A stretch of 64,000 nt of DNA from NCBI RefSeq assembly GCF_900111775.1, contig NZ_FOJJ01000001.1, positions 434,001-498,000 on the forward strand, written 5' to 3'. This stretch comes from Desulfuromonas acetexigens. Its GTDB lineage: Bacteria; Desulfobacterota; Desulfuromonadia; Desulfuromonadales; Trichloromonadaceae. Positions 20,747-28,121 of the stretch are shown piece by piece (the first letter of the stretch is position 1; each line of letters opens with the position of its first letter). Position numbers and translations under genes: made by a program. A model generated the notes under the pieces. It was not told the origin of the DNA. It saw only the letters and a program-made list of their open reading frames with translations, and ran no database searches.

Positions 20747-21138
20747 TTCACCAACCGAAAGGGACGACGGGCCTGTTTGCGTTTTTCCAGCTCCCCCGCC
20801 AGCAGACGGTGGGGAAATTCCGGGCTGCGCAGATAGGGGTAGGCACTGGTCGCGAAGGAATCCAGAAGTTCGGCGCGAACGACGGGAAGATCGGCCGTAG
20901 CCACGCCCATGCGTTCCAGATGACGGGTCCAGGTCAGCTCCTCGCCGAGCAACCCCCGGACGCGGCGGGCCTCTCCAGCGGGATCGGCGGTCTCGGGAAA
21001 GAGCACAGCATCGATTACGACCCGGCAGCGCACTTCGATGCGCAGACGGTAGTAATCACCAAAATAGCGGTTCGAATCCTCTTTGAATTCGAGTCGCACG
21101 CCGTTTTCAAATTGTTCCTGACGCAGGGTGGTTGCCAT
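20743..21138 (-). CDS. Conserved-looking hypothetical protein in RNA methyltransferase operon
   Basis: A 131-residue soluble protein that I do not recognise. It has an N-terminal beta-rich part (RLEFKEDSNRYFGDYYRLRIEVRC), a central GLLGEELTWTRHLERMGV stretch and a basic C-terminus (GELEKRKQARRPFRLVK). There is no signal peptide, no membrane segment and no cysteine pair. It is overlapped by rlmD-like by 4 bases and lies 5 bases after the TrmJ-like gene. This tight packing between two RNA methyltransferases suggests an RNA- or ribosome-linked role, but that is context only. Confidence 0.7.
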   Translation of the reverse strand: MATTLRQEQFENGVRLEFKEDSNRYFGDYYRLRIEVRCRVVIDAVLFPETADPAGEARRVRGLLGEELTWTRHLERMGVATADLPVVRAELLDSFATSAYPYLRSPEFPHRLLAGELEKRKQARRPFRLVK

Positions 21139-21143
21139 GCTCC

Positions 21144-21893
21144 CTACCCTTTCCGCCGCTCGGACTCGACCCAGTCGATGCGGCTGAAGAGACCGTGGAG
21201 GATACGTACTTCCCGGTCGTTAAGCCCGGCGCGGCCGAAGATGCGGCGGAAAGAACGGAGAATGTGCTCGGGATTCTGGGCGTCGAGAAATTCGATATCG
21301 AGCAGTGTGCGACGCACGTGCGCGTAGAGTCCCTCCAGGGTGCGGTTCTCGGCGAGTTTCTTGCGCCCATGTTGGCGACCTTCCAGCTCGCCGAAGGTCT
21401 TGGCCGTTTCATAGAGGCAAAGGGAGACAGCCTGGGCGAGGTTCATGGACGGTAGGGCATCGGCAGTAGGGATGGTGATGAAACGCTGGCAGAGATCGAG
21501 TTCCGCCGTCAGCAAGCCGCTATCCTCGCGGCCGAAGACCAAGGCGACCCGACCCTTTTCGGTCAGGGGGAGCAACTCCCGCGCGGCCTCGTCGGGATGG
21601 AGGAAGTCCTCCCGATACTTGCCGAAGCGGCGGGTGGTGCCGAGACAAAGGTGACAATCGGCCACGGCCGAGGGGAGATCGCCGAAAATTCGCGCCGACT
21701 CCAGGAGACCGCCGGCCTTGACCGCCATGCGCCGGGCTTCGTCGGAGAAGTGATCGGCGCTGGGATTGACCAAGCGGAGATCGGCAAAACCGAAATTCAT
21801 CATCGCCCGGCAGACCGAACCGATATTCAGCGCGCCCTGGGGTTCGACCAGCACCACGGCGACCCGGCTGAGGTTCATGGCGGCATCCTTCAT
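21144..21893 (-). CDS. TrmJ-like RNA 2'-O-ribose methyltransferase (SpoU/TrmH superfamily)
   Basis: A 249-residue knotted SPOUT methyltransferase. Motif 1 is VVLVEPQGALNIGSVCRAMMNFGF with the conserved Asn, motif 2 is LVFGREDSGLL, and motif 3 is ITIPTADALPSMNLAQAVSLCLYE. This is the pattern of TrmJ, which methylates the ribose at tRNA position 32. About 90 C-terminal residues are charged helices. It overlaps the end of the rsmE-like gene by 4 bases (ATGA). The ATG at 21893 has GGGAG seven bases upstream; an internal ATG at 21878 is an alternative. Confidence 0.9.
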   Translation of the reverse strand: MKDAAMNLSRVAVVLVEPQGALNIGSVCRAMMNFGFADLRLVNPSADHFSDEARRMAVKAGGLLESARIFGDLPSAVADCHLCLGTTRRFGKYREDFLHPDEAARELLPLTEKGRVALVFGREDSGLLTAELDLCQRFITIPTADALPSMNLAQAVSLCLYETAKTFGELEGRQHGRKKLAENRTLEGLYAHVRRTLLDIEFLDAQNPEHILRSFRRIFGRAGLNDREVRILHGLFSRIDWVESERRKG

Positions 21894-22606
21894 CCCAAAT
21901 CTCCCAGGGCGTATTGGACGAGGGCCGCGCCGACGATGGCCGCCGTCTCCGTGCGTAGGATCCGCCCGCCGAGACTCACCGGCAAAATCCCCGCCCCTTG
22001 CGCCTGGGCGGCCTCTTCGGGAGTGAAGCCCCCCTCAGGACCGACCAGCAGTGCAATACGTTCCGGCCGTTGACCGCGCAGCGCTTCCTTGAGGGTCCAA
22101 CCCGCCGCCCCTTCGTAAAACATCAGCCGCAGCTCGCTCTCGGCGCATTCGGCCAGTACTTCGGACCAGTCAAGAACCGGCGCCAGTTCCGGGAGCATTC
22201 CCCGGCGGCACTGATAGGCGGCGCGGCGCAGCACCTCGGGCCAGCGATGGGACTTTTTCTGCGCGGCATCGCGCTCGTCAAGGGTCGCGGAACGCCGCGA
22301 GACATAGGGGACGATGCGGCGGACGCCAATTTCAGTGAGTTTCTGCAGCACCAGCTCGAAGCGCTCCTTTTCCGGCAGGGCCTGATAAACGACGATTTCC
22401 ACAGGACTTTCAGGGGGGACGGAAAACTTCTGGAAAGGAATGAGGACGCGTCGGCCCTCATCGTCGTGCAATCGGGCGCGATGGAAATCGCCTGCCCCAT
22501 CGACCAGGGTGAAGATCTCGCCGGGCCGCGCCCGCCAACAGTCCAGCGCCGTCGTCAGACCTTCGGTAAGAGGGATTTCCCGCTCCGCCGCCACCCTGAC
22601 GGCCAC
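21890..22606 (-). CDS. rsmE: 16S rRNA m3U1498 methyltransferase, RsmE family (start uncertain)
   Basis: A SPOUT methyltransferase that methylates N3 of U1498 in 16S rRNA. The C-terminal knot is clear: IALLVGPEGGFTPEEA and LGGRILRTETAAIVGAAL. The middle QALPEKERFELVLQKLTEIGV is also typical. The N-terminal PUA-like domain is less conventional: the usual HHL..VLR stretch before RPGE is replaced by GLTTALDCWRARPGE. No ATG with a ribosome site is present. A GTG at 22606 (238 residues, GAGAG ten bases upstream) gives a normal length and is listed; an ATG at 22708 would overlap holC by 74 bases. Either a rare start or some N-terminal decay is possible. Confidence 0.82.
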   Translation of the reverse strand: MAVRVAAEREIPLTEGLTTALDCWRARPGEIFTLVDGAGDFHRARLHDDEGRRVLIPFQKFSVPPESPVEIVVYQALPEKERFELVLQKLTEIGVRRIVPYVSRRSATLDERDAAQKKSHRWPEVLRRAAYQCRRGMLPELAPVLDWSEVLAECAESELRLMFYEGAAGWTLKEALRGQRPERIALLVGPEGGFTPEEAAQAQGAGILPVSLGGRILRTETAAIVGAALVQYALGDLG

Positions 22607-22634
22607 CCGTAACAGACTCTCTAACCCGCCCCGG

Positions 22635-23051
22635 TTAACGCATGGACGGGGCAAAGCCGGCCTCCCGGAAACGGGCGAATCGACGGCGGGCCGCCTCCGC
22701 CAGATCATCGTCGTGAACTTCGGCGAAATCGATGATCCGCTCGAACTGCCGGACGAATTGAAAGGAAGCGGGATTGCCCATGATCAGCACCCGCGCGCCG
22801 TTGGGATTGTGCTCCTCGACGGTGATCACCACCGGCTCGTCGAGGCAGTCGACGGCGCCGTTGTCGAAGGCGTGGGGAAGAAAAGAACCCTTTTTCCAGG
22901 TCCACATGAAACGGTCGAGGGTCACCGCCTGGTTGTCGTCCTGCACCATAATCAGCACCCGCTCCCCGGAAGTGAAGAACTCCTCGGCCAACTCACACAG
23001 ATGCAGGGCTTTTTCGGGCTTCTTCAGCTTGACAAATTCAACCTTGGGCAT
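22635..23051 (-). CDS. holC: DNA polymerase III chi subunit (HolC-like)
   Basis: A 138-residue protein matching the chi subunit, which links the clamp loader (through psi) to single-strand-binding protein. The signature features are a helix EKALHLCELAEEFFTSGERVLIMVQDD, the LDRFMWTWKKGSFLPHAF motif (family pattern LD..LW.....FLPH), and a Rossmann-like strand order ending NGARVLIMGNP. No partner holD is in the window. The ATG at 23051 opens directly on the first strand. It precedes the rsmE-like gene and may share its transcript. The assignment is by motif only, but the FLPH element is distinctive. Confidence 0.82.
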   Translation of the reverse strand: MPKVEFVKLKKPEKALHLCELAEEFFTSGERVLIMVQDDNQAVTLDRFMWTWKKGSFLPHAFDNGAVDCLDEPVVITVEEHNPNGARVLIMGNPASFQFVRQFERIIDFAEVHDDDLAEAARRRFARFREAGFAPSMR

Positions 23052-23096
23052 GACGCCGACCTTTACGGGCTTAAGCGAAAAGACGGAAGCAAAGAC

Positions 23097-23657
23097 TCAG
23101 ACGGTCGCGCCGACCGCCGCGCGAGCACGGGCGGCACCGAGATCGATGGCTTGAACATTGAGGGGGATGAAGCGATGGTTGCGCTCCGGCAAGGCGTCGG
23201 TCAGCGCCGCCTTGAGGGCATCGAGGGAGACGGCGCCGGTCAGTTCGGCGTACGCGCCGATGGCGATCATGTTGAGCAGCCGGGCATCGCCGATTTCGAG
23301 GGCCAGTTCGTTGAGGGGCAGACGCAGCACCCGCAGGTCGGAACGGCCATCCCCACTCTCTTCGATCAGGGAGCTGTTGACGATGCACAACCCACCGGCC
23401 CGCACCCGGCCGAAGTATTTCTCCATGGAGAGTGGATTGAGCAGAATGGCGGCGCCGGGATTGCCGATGACCGGCGAACCGACTTCACCGTCGGCGACCA
23501 CCACCGTGCAGGTCGCCGCTCCGCCCCGCTTCTCGACACCGTAGGCGGGGAAATAAGAGGTGTTGCGCCCCTCGCGGATGGCTGCGTAGGCCAGCAGGTT
23601 GCCGATCAGCAGAATGCCCTGGCCGCCGAAACCGGCCATGAAAACCTCATGATTCAT
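23097..23657 (-). CDS. korC: 2-Oxoacid:ferredoxin oxidoreductase, gamma subunit
   Basis: A 186-residue gamma subunit, with the family hallmark MAGFGGQGILLIGNLLA near the N-terminus and the inner segment YGVEKRGGAATCTVVVADGEVGSPVIGNPG. It forms part of the heterotetramer that oxidises a 2-oxoacid with CoA and ferredoxin. The ATG at 23657 has GGAGAAG four bases upstream and is preferred over an ATG four codons earlier. It is the last gene of korD-A-B-C, 25 bases after korB. Confidence 0.9.
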   Translation of the reverse strand: MNHEVFMAGFGGQGILLIGNLLAYAAIREGRNTSYFPAYGVEKRGGAATCTVVVADGEVGSPVIGNPGAAILLNPLSMEKYFGRVRAGGLCIVNSSLIEESGDGRSDLRVLRLPLNELALEIGDARLLNMIAIGAYAELTGAVSLDALKAALTDALPERNHRFIPLNVQAIDLGAARARAAVGATV

Positions 23658-23682
23658 TGTCTTCTCCATCAGCGCGCCCGAT

Positions 23683-24438
23683 TCAGGCGGCGCTTGTATC
23701 CTTGAAGATCGCCAGGGGGAAATAGGGGATCATCTCCTCACCAATGCGGGCATTGGCTTTGAGGGGATCCATCCCCCAGTTGGTCGGGCAGGCCGAGAGC
23801 ACTTCGACGAAGGAAAAGCCCCGCCCCTGGATCTGGGTCTCAAAGGCCTGTTTGATGACCCGTCCGGCCTGCACCACGTTTTTCGGCGTATTGACCGCCA
23901 CCCGGGCACTGTAAGCCACCCCTTCGAGTTGGGCGAGCAGTTCGGCCATGCGGATCGGATAGCCGTCGTTGGCGACGTTACGACCATAAGGGGAAGTGGA
24001 GGTTTTCTGGCTCGGTAAGGTGGTCGGCGCCATCTGCCCGCCGGTCATGCCGTAGGTGGTATTGTTGACGAAAATGACCGTCATCCCCTCCCCCCGGTTG
24101 GCGGCGTGAATGATTTCGCTGGTGCCGATGGCCGCCAGATCGCCGTCCCCCTGATAGGTGAAGACAACCTTGTCCGGGCAGGCGCGCTTGACGCCGGTCG
24201 CCACCGCCGGCGCGCGACCGTGGGGTGCTTCGACCACGTCGATGTCGAAGTAGCCGTAGAGAAAGACGCTGCAGCCCACGGAAGCGACGCCGATGGTCTT
24301 CTCCTGCACGCCGAAGTGGTCCATCGCCTCGGCGACCAGCCGGTGGATGGTGCCGTGCTGGCAGCCGGGGCAGAAATGGGTCTGAACATCCTTGAGGGAT
24401 ACGGGATGGGCGAATACCTGTTGCAGGGCGCTCGACAT
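23683..24438 (-). CDS. korB: 2-Oxoacid:ferredoxin oxidoreductase, beta subunit (ThDP-binding)
   Basis: A 251-residue beta subunit that binds thiamine diphosphate. The N-terminal [14 protein letters not shown] is typical, followed by the ThDP-Mg motif [20 protein letters not shown]...[18 protein letters not shown]. Substrate choice is probably 2-oxoglutarate or a branched-chain 2-oxoacid. The separate small ferredoxin subunit and the KorAB-like architecture favour 2-oxoglutarate, which would serve the TCA cycle in an anaerobe. The ATG at 24438 has AAGGA six bases upstream; the frame also has TTG at 24444, overlapping the korA stop. Confidence 0.93.
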   Translation of the reverse strand: MSSALQQVFAHPVSLKDVQTHFCPGCQHGTIHRLVAEAMDHFGVQEKTIGVASVGCSVFLYGYFDIDVVEAPHGRAPAVATGVKRACPDKVVFTYQGDGDLAAIGTSEIIHAANRGEGMTVIFVNNTTYGMTGGQMAPTTLPSQKTSTSPYGRNVANDGYPIRMAELLAQLEGVAYSARVAVNTPKNVVQAGRVIKQAFETQIQGRGFSFVEVLSACPTNWGMDPLKANARIGEEMIPYFPLAIFKDTSAA

Positions 24439-24440
24439 GA

Positions 24441-25505
24441 TCAATCCTTGTAGTGCTTTCGAATCTGGGCGAGAAGCTCTTCCGGGGTCGGCAGGGAGCC
24501 GGCTCCCGGCGGGCGGCCGTAGAAAAAGACATCGGCATCGCGGGCTACGGAAAGGCGCACATCCTCCACCATCTGTCCGGTGTTGAGCTCGAAACAGAGC
24601 ACCCGCTTAGCGCGCGCGGTGGCGTCGGCGAAGGCCCGATCCGGGAAGGGGAAGAGGGTGATGGGGCGCAGCAGACCGACCTTGAGCCCCTCTTCGCGGG
24701 CCATGCGAATGGCGGTTTTGGCAATGCGTGCGGTCACGCCGAAGGCGGTCACCAGCAGCTTGGCATCATCGAGGCCGGCGGTTTCGCAGCGCACTTCCCG
24801 CTCGCGCAGCTCCTGATACTTGCGGTGCAGCTTCCAGTTGTGGGCTTCGAGCTCACCGTCGCCAAGGTAGAGGGATTTAACCACCCGCTGGGCGCGGCCG
24901 TCCTTGCCGGAAACGGCCCAGTCCTTGGCCGGGAGATCGGCGGGAGCAACGTAAGGATGGGGAATCAGCGCCTCTTTCATCTGCCCGAGCACCGAATCGC
25001 CCAGCAGCATGGCCGGGACCCGGTAGCGATCGGACAGATCGAAGGCGAGCATGGTCAGATCGTACATCTCCTGCACCGAATTCGGCGCGAGGACGATGGT
25101 GTGATAACCGCCGTGACCGCCACCCTTCACCGCCTGAAAGTAGTCGGACTGGGAGGCGTCGATGCCGCCAAGGCCGGGACCGCTGCGGGCGATGTTGACG
25201 ATCAACCCGGGCAACTCGCTCCCCGCCATGTAGGAAATTCCCTCCTGTTTGAGGGAGATGCCGGGGCTGGAAGAGGAGGTCATCGCCCGCTGCCCGCAAG
25301 CGCTGGCGCCGAGCAGCATGTTGATCGAGGCGATTTCACTCTCGGCCTGGATGAAGGTGCCACCGACCTTGGGAAACTCGCGGGAGATGTATTCGGGAAT
25401 GTCGCTCTGGGGGGTGATGGGATAGCCGAAATAAAAACGGCAGCCCGCTTCGATGGCCCCCATGGCGACGGCTTCGTTGCCTTTGACCAACAGACGTTTC
25501 TGCAA
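24441..25505 (-). CDS. korA: 2-Oxoacid:ferredoxin oxidoreductase, alpha subunit
   Basis: A 354-residue alpha subunit with the pyrimidine-binding ThDP domain ([29 protein letters not shown]), the [12 protein letters not shown] segment with the catalytic-domain glutamate, and [25 protein letters not shown]. The C-terminal transketolase-like domain ([23 protein letters not shown]...[12 protein letters not shown]) completes it. No ATG is available at the right place: a TTG at 25505, with GGAGG five bases upstream, begins the usual QKRLLVKGN. The ORF track's more distal start would run through korD. Confidence 0.94.
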   Translation of the reverse strand: MQKRLLVKGNEAVAMGAIEAGCRFYFGYPITPQSDIPEYISREFPKVGGTFIQAESEIASINMLLGASACGQRAMTSSSSPGISLKQEGISYMAGSELPGLIVNIARSGPGLGGIDASQSDYFQAVKGGGHGGYHTIVLAPNSVQEMYDLTMLAFDLSDRYRVPAMLLGDSVLGQMKEALIPHPYVAPADLPAKDWAVSGKDGRAQRVVKSLYLGDGELEAHNWKLHRKYQELREREVRCETAGLDDAKLLVTAFGVTARIAKTAIRMAREEGLKVGLLRPITLFPFPDRAFADATARAKRVLCFELNTGQMVEDVRLSVARDADVFFYGRPPGAGSLPTPEELLAQIRKHYKD

Positions 25506-25569
25506 AACGACCTCCAAACGTTCCGGCCTCCCGCGTCTATTTGGCGAGGTGCGGAGCGCGCTGAGAATA

Positions 25570-25794
25570 TCAGGCGATGTTGACTTTCTTGAAGATGGTA
25601 ATGGCCACATCCGGACAGATCCGGGCGCACATGGCGCAAGAGACGCATTTTTCCTGATCCTCGTCGCTGATGACCGCCGGCAGGAAGCCCTGGCGGTTGA
25701 GCTTGTCACTCATGTGGATCAGGCCGTAGGGGCAGGCGGTGGTGCAGAGTCCGCAACCCTTGCAGCGCAGTTCATCGATTACAACTTTTGGCAC
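25570..25794 (-). CDS. korD: 2-Oxoacid:ferredoxin oxidoreductase, delta subunit (2[4Fe-4S] ferredoxin)
   Basis: A 74-residue ferredoxin-type subunit with two complete cluster motifs: CKGCGLCTTACP and CVSCAMCARICP. It passes electrons from the catalytic subunits to free ferredoxin. It starts with GTG at 25794, with AAGGA eight bases upstream. It is first in the korDABC unit, followed by korA after 64 bases. Upstream lies a 192-base gap that contains the apgM terminator and presumably the kor promoter; a TTGAAA...TATCTA pair is present there but weak. Confidence 0.9.
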   Translation of the reverse strand: MPKVVIDELRCKGCGLCTTACPYGLIHMSDKLNRQGFLPAVISDEDQEKCVSCAMCARICPDVAITIFKKVNIA

Positions 25795-25924
25795 GATGGC
25801 TATCCTTTTCGAACGCAAACCACTTTAGATAACGACAAATCTTGGCGTTTCAATCAAGTTTTTGAAATTAACAAACACCCCCTCGGGCGTCAATGAAAAA
25901 CTCCCTGGCAACCTATGGCCGGAT

Positions 25925-25961
25925 GAAACAAAGGGGCGATCCGACCGTGTGGACCGCCCCT
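25925..25961 (-). terminator. Intrinsic terminator after apgM
   Basis: An 11-bp stem (25932-25942 with 25951-25961, AGGGGCGATCC against GGACCGCCCCT), whose single mismatch becomes a G-U pair in the minus-strand transcript, has an 8-base loop. It is followed by TTGTTTC. It begins 26 bases past the apgM stop and separates it from korD. Confidence 0.8.
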
Positions 25962-25986
25962 GGCGCAACCTTGCAGTAAATTCAAG

Positions 25987-27189
25987 TCAGCCGAGCAGAC
26001 GGCGCATCATGGCGTGCCCTTCGCGCAAGTGCAGGCCGGTGGAGTGGGCGGCCTTTTCACTATAACCCGCGACTTTCCCCACCGGCGGAAACTCTCCGGC
26101 CGAGCCGAAGAGGATATAGGGGACGGGATCGAGGGTGTGGGTCATTTTGCGCACCGGGGTGGGATGATCGGGGAGCACCAGCACCCGGTGGTCGCCCAGA
26201 GCCGGCAGCCCGGCCAACACCGTGCCGACCACCAGCTCGTCGAAGGCCTCGATAGCGGCGATCTTGTCTTGCAGATTTCCGGAATGGGCGGCTTCGTCCG
26301 GCGCCTCCACATGCAGGTAGACAAAATCCCGGGTTTTAAGCGCTTCCAGGGCGGCCTCGGCCTTGCCCCGATAATTGGTGTCGAGATAGCCGGTGGCGCC
26401 GGGAACATCGATGATATCAAGCCCGGCGCAGACGCCGATGCCTTTGATCAGGTCGACGGCGGAGATGACCGCGCCGTTGACCCCGAATTTCTCCTTCATC
26501 GTCTCCATACGCGGGGCGCGCCCGTGTCCCCAGAGCCAGATGGAGTTGGCCGGGGCGAGATCGGCGTCCATCCGCCGGTCGTTGACCGGGTGCCCCTTGA
26601 AGAGCATCTGCGACGAAGTCATCAGATTGATGAGGATCTCAGCCCCTTCTCCCCTGGGCAGGTGGTCCTCGATACTCTGGTGGGTGAGATCGTGGGGTGG
26701 AGTGAAGGTCAGTTTGTCCTTGCCCCCCTTCCAGACCATCAGATGCCGGTAGGAAACCCCAGGATAAAAGTGAAACTCGTCGCCGCCCAGCTCTTCCTGC
26801 AGGGAGGCGATCAGTTCCCGCGCCTCGGCGGTGGTGATATGCCCGGCGGAGAAGTCCTCCATGTAAAGCTTGCCGTAATGGGGGAGCAGCGTCACCAGAT
26901 TGAGACGAAAGGCGACGTCTTCAGGGCCCAGCTCCACTCCCATGCTTGCCGCTTCGAGGGGCGAACGGCCGCTGTAGCAGGTCGCGGGATCGTAGCCGAA
27001 GACAGAGAGGTTGGCAACGTCACTGCCGGGATGAAAGCCCTGGGGAACGGTTTCCATCAGACCGATCTCTCCCTTTTGGGCCAAAGCGTCCATGTTCGGG
27101 GTGTTGGCATGTTCCAAGGGGGTCCGTCCGGAGAGCTCCTCCAGGGGTTCATCGGCCATGCCGTCCCCTAATAAAACGATATATTTCAT
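25987..27189 (-). CDS. apgM: Cofactor-independent phosphoglycerate mutase, archaeal type
   Basis: A 400-residue alkaline-phosphatase-superfamily enzyme interconverting 3- and 2-phosphoglycerate. The N-terminal metal site is LLGDGMADEPLEEL. The serine/metal region GSDVANLSVFGYDP carries the phosphorylated serine. C-terminal metal ligands are seen in VEAPDEAAHSGN and PDHPTPV. It is sometimes annotated as homoserine kinase-like, but the sequence pattern is that of ApgM. The ATG at 27189 follows the xerD stop by 41 bases. A terminator follows. It belongs to central carbon metabolism, next to kor. Confidence 0.93.
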   Translation of the reverse strand: MKYIVLLGDGMADEPLEELSGRTPLEHANTPNMDALAQKGEIGLMETVPQGFHPGSDVANLSVFGYDPATCYSGRSPLEAASMGVELGPEDVAFRLNLVTLLPHYGKLYMEDFSAGHITTAEARELIASLQEELGGDEFHFYPGVSYRHLMVWKGGKDKLTFTPPHDLTHQSIEDHLPRGEGAEILINLMTSSQMLFKGHPVNDRRMDADLAPANSIWLWGHGRAPRMETMKEKFGVNGAVISAVDLIKGIGVCAGLDIIDVPGATGYLDTNYRGKAEAALEALKTRDFVYLHVEAPDEAAHSGNLQDKIAAIEAFDELVVGTVLAGLPALGDHRVLVLPDHPTPVRKMTHTLDPVPYILFGSAGEFPPVGKVAGYSEKAAHSTGLHLREGHAMMRRLLG

Positions 27190-27230
27190 GATCTCCTCGT
27201 GATGAGATGGTTTTCCGGCCTGGCCATGGA

Positions 27231-28118
27231 TCAGCCCCGGGGATGATGTCGCTCGTGAATCCGGCGCAAGCGTTCCCGGGTCACCTGGGTGTAGATCTGG
27301 GTAGTGGAAATGTCCACATGACCGAGCAGGGTCTGCACCGAGCGCAGATCCGCTCCGTTTTCCAGCAGATGGGTGGCGAAGGAATGGCGCAGGGTATGGG
27401 GGGAAATATCCTTGATAATCCCGGCCTCGGCGGCGCGGCGCTTAATAATCTTCCAGAAGCCCTGCCGTGTCAACCCTTTGCCGGCACGGTTGAGAAAAAT
27501 CCGGGGGTCACTCCCCTTCCCCGCCAACAGTGGGCGGGCGTCGGCCAGATAGAGGCGCAGCTCGTCACTCGCCATCTCGCCGAGGGGAACGATGCGCTGC
27601 TTGCTCCCCTTGCCGAAGACCCGCACATAACCTACATCGAGTTGCAGATCGGAAAGGCGCAGACCGACCAACTCGGAGACCCGCAGGCCGGTGGCATAGA
27701 GCACTTCCAGCATCGCCCGGTCACGCCGATCGCGGGGCGCGATCCCCGTCGGCGCGGCGAGCAGGCGCTCGACCTCGGCGGGCGAGAGGGCATGGGGGAG
27801 GAGGCGTGGGGCTTTCGGGGATGCGATGAGCGCGGCGGGATTGGTCGCCGTCACCCCCTCGGCGAAGAGAAACTTGTGGAACATACGCACGGCGGTGAGC
27901 TTGCGCGCCCGACTGCGCGGCGCCAGCCCGCTTTCCCGCAAATGCCCGAGATAGCCGAGGATCGCCGTCGGTGTCACCGCCTCGGGGGTGTGGATGCCGG
28001 AGCCGGCGAGAAACTCCAGGTAGCGGGCGAGATCCCGGCCGTAGGCGTCGAGAGTGTGGGCGGAAAGCCCCTTTTCCACCAGCAGCAGGTTGAGAAATTG
28101 ATCGAGACGGGCGTCCAT
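27231..28118 (-). CDS. xerD: Tyrosine site-specific recombinase XerD
   Basis: A 295-residue chromosome-dimer resolvase acting at dif with XerC and FtsK. The N-terminal SAM-like domain (about residues 1-90) starts LDQFLNLLLVEKGLSAHTLDAYGRDL. The catalytic domain has the Arg in ATGLRVSELVGL, then HTLRHSFATHLLENGADLRSVQTLLGH, and the nucleophile in ISTTQIYTQV. The length and the HTLRHSFATHLL form match XerD rather than a phage integrase. It follows glnD by 3 bases. No dif-like site was identified in the window. Confidence 0.93.
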   Translation of the reverse strand: MDARLDQFLNLLLVEKGLSAHTLDAYGRDLARYLEFLAGSGIHTPEAVTPTAILGYLGHLRESGLAPRSRARKLTAVRMFHKFLFAEGVTATNPAALIASPKAPRLLPHALSPAEVERLLAAPTGIAPRDRRDRAMLEVLYATGLRVSELVGLRLSDLQLDVGYVRVFGKGSKQRIVPLGEMASDELRLYLADARPLLAGKGSDPRIFLNRAGKGLTRQGFWKIIKRRAAEAGIIKDISPHTLRHSFATHLLENGADLRSVQTLLGHVDISTTQIYTQVTRERLRRIHERHHPRG

Positions 28119-28121
28119 GGC

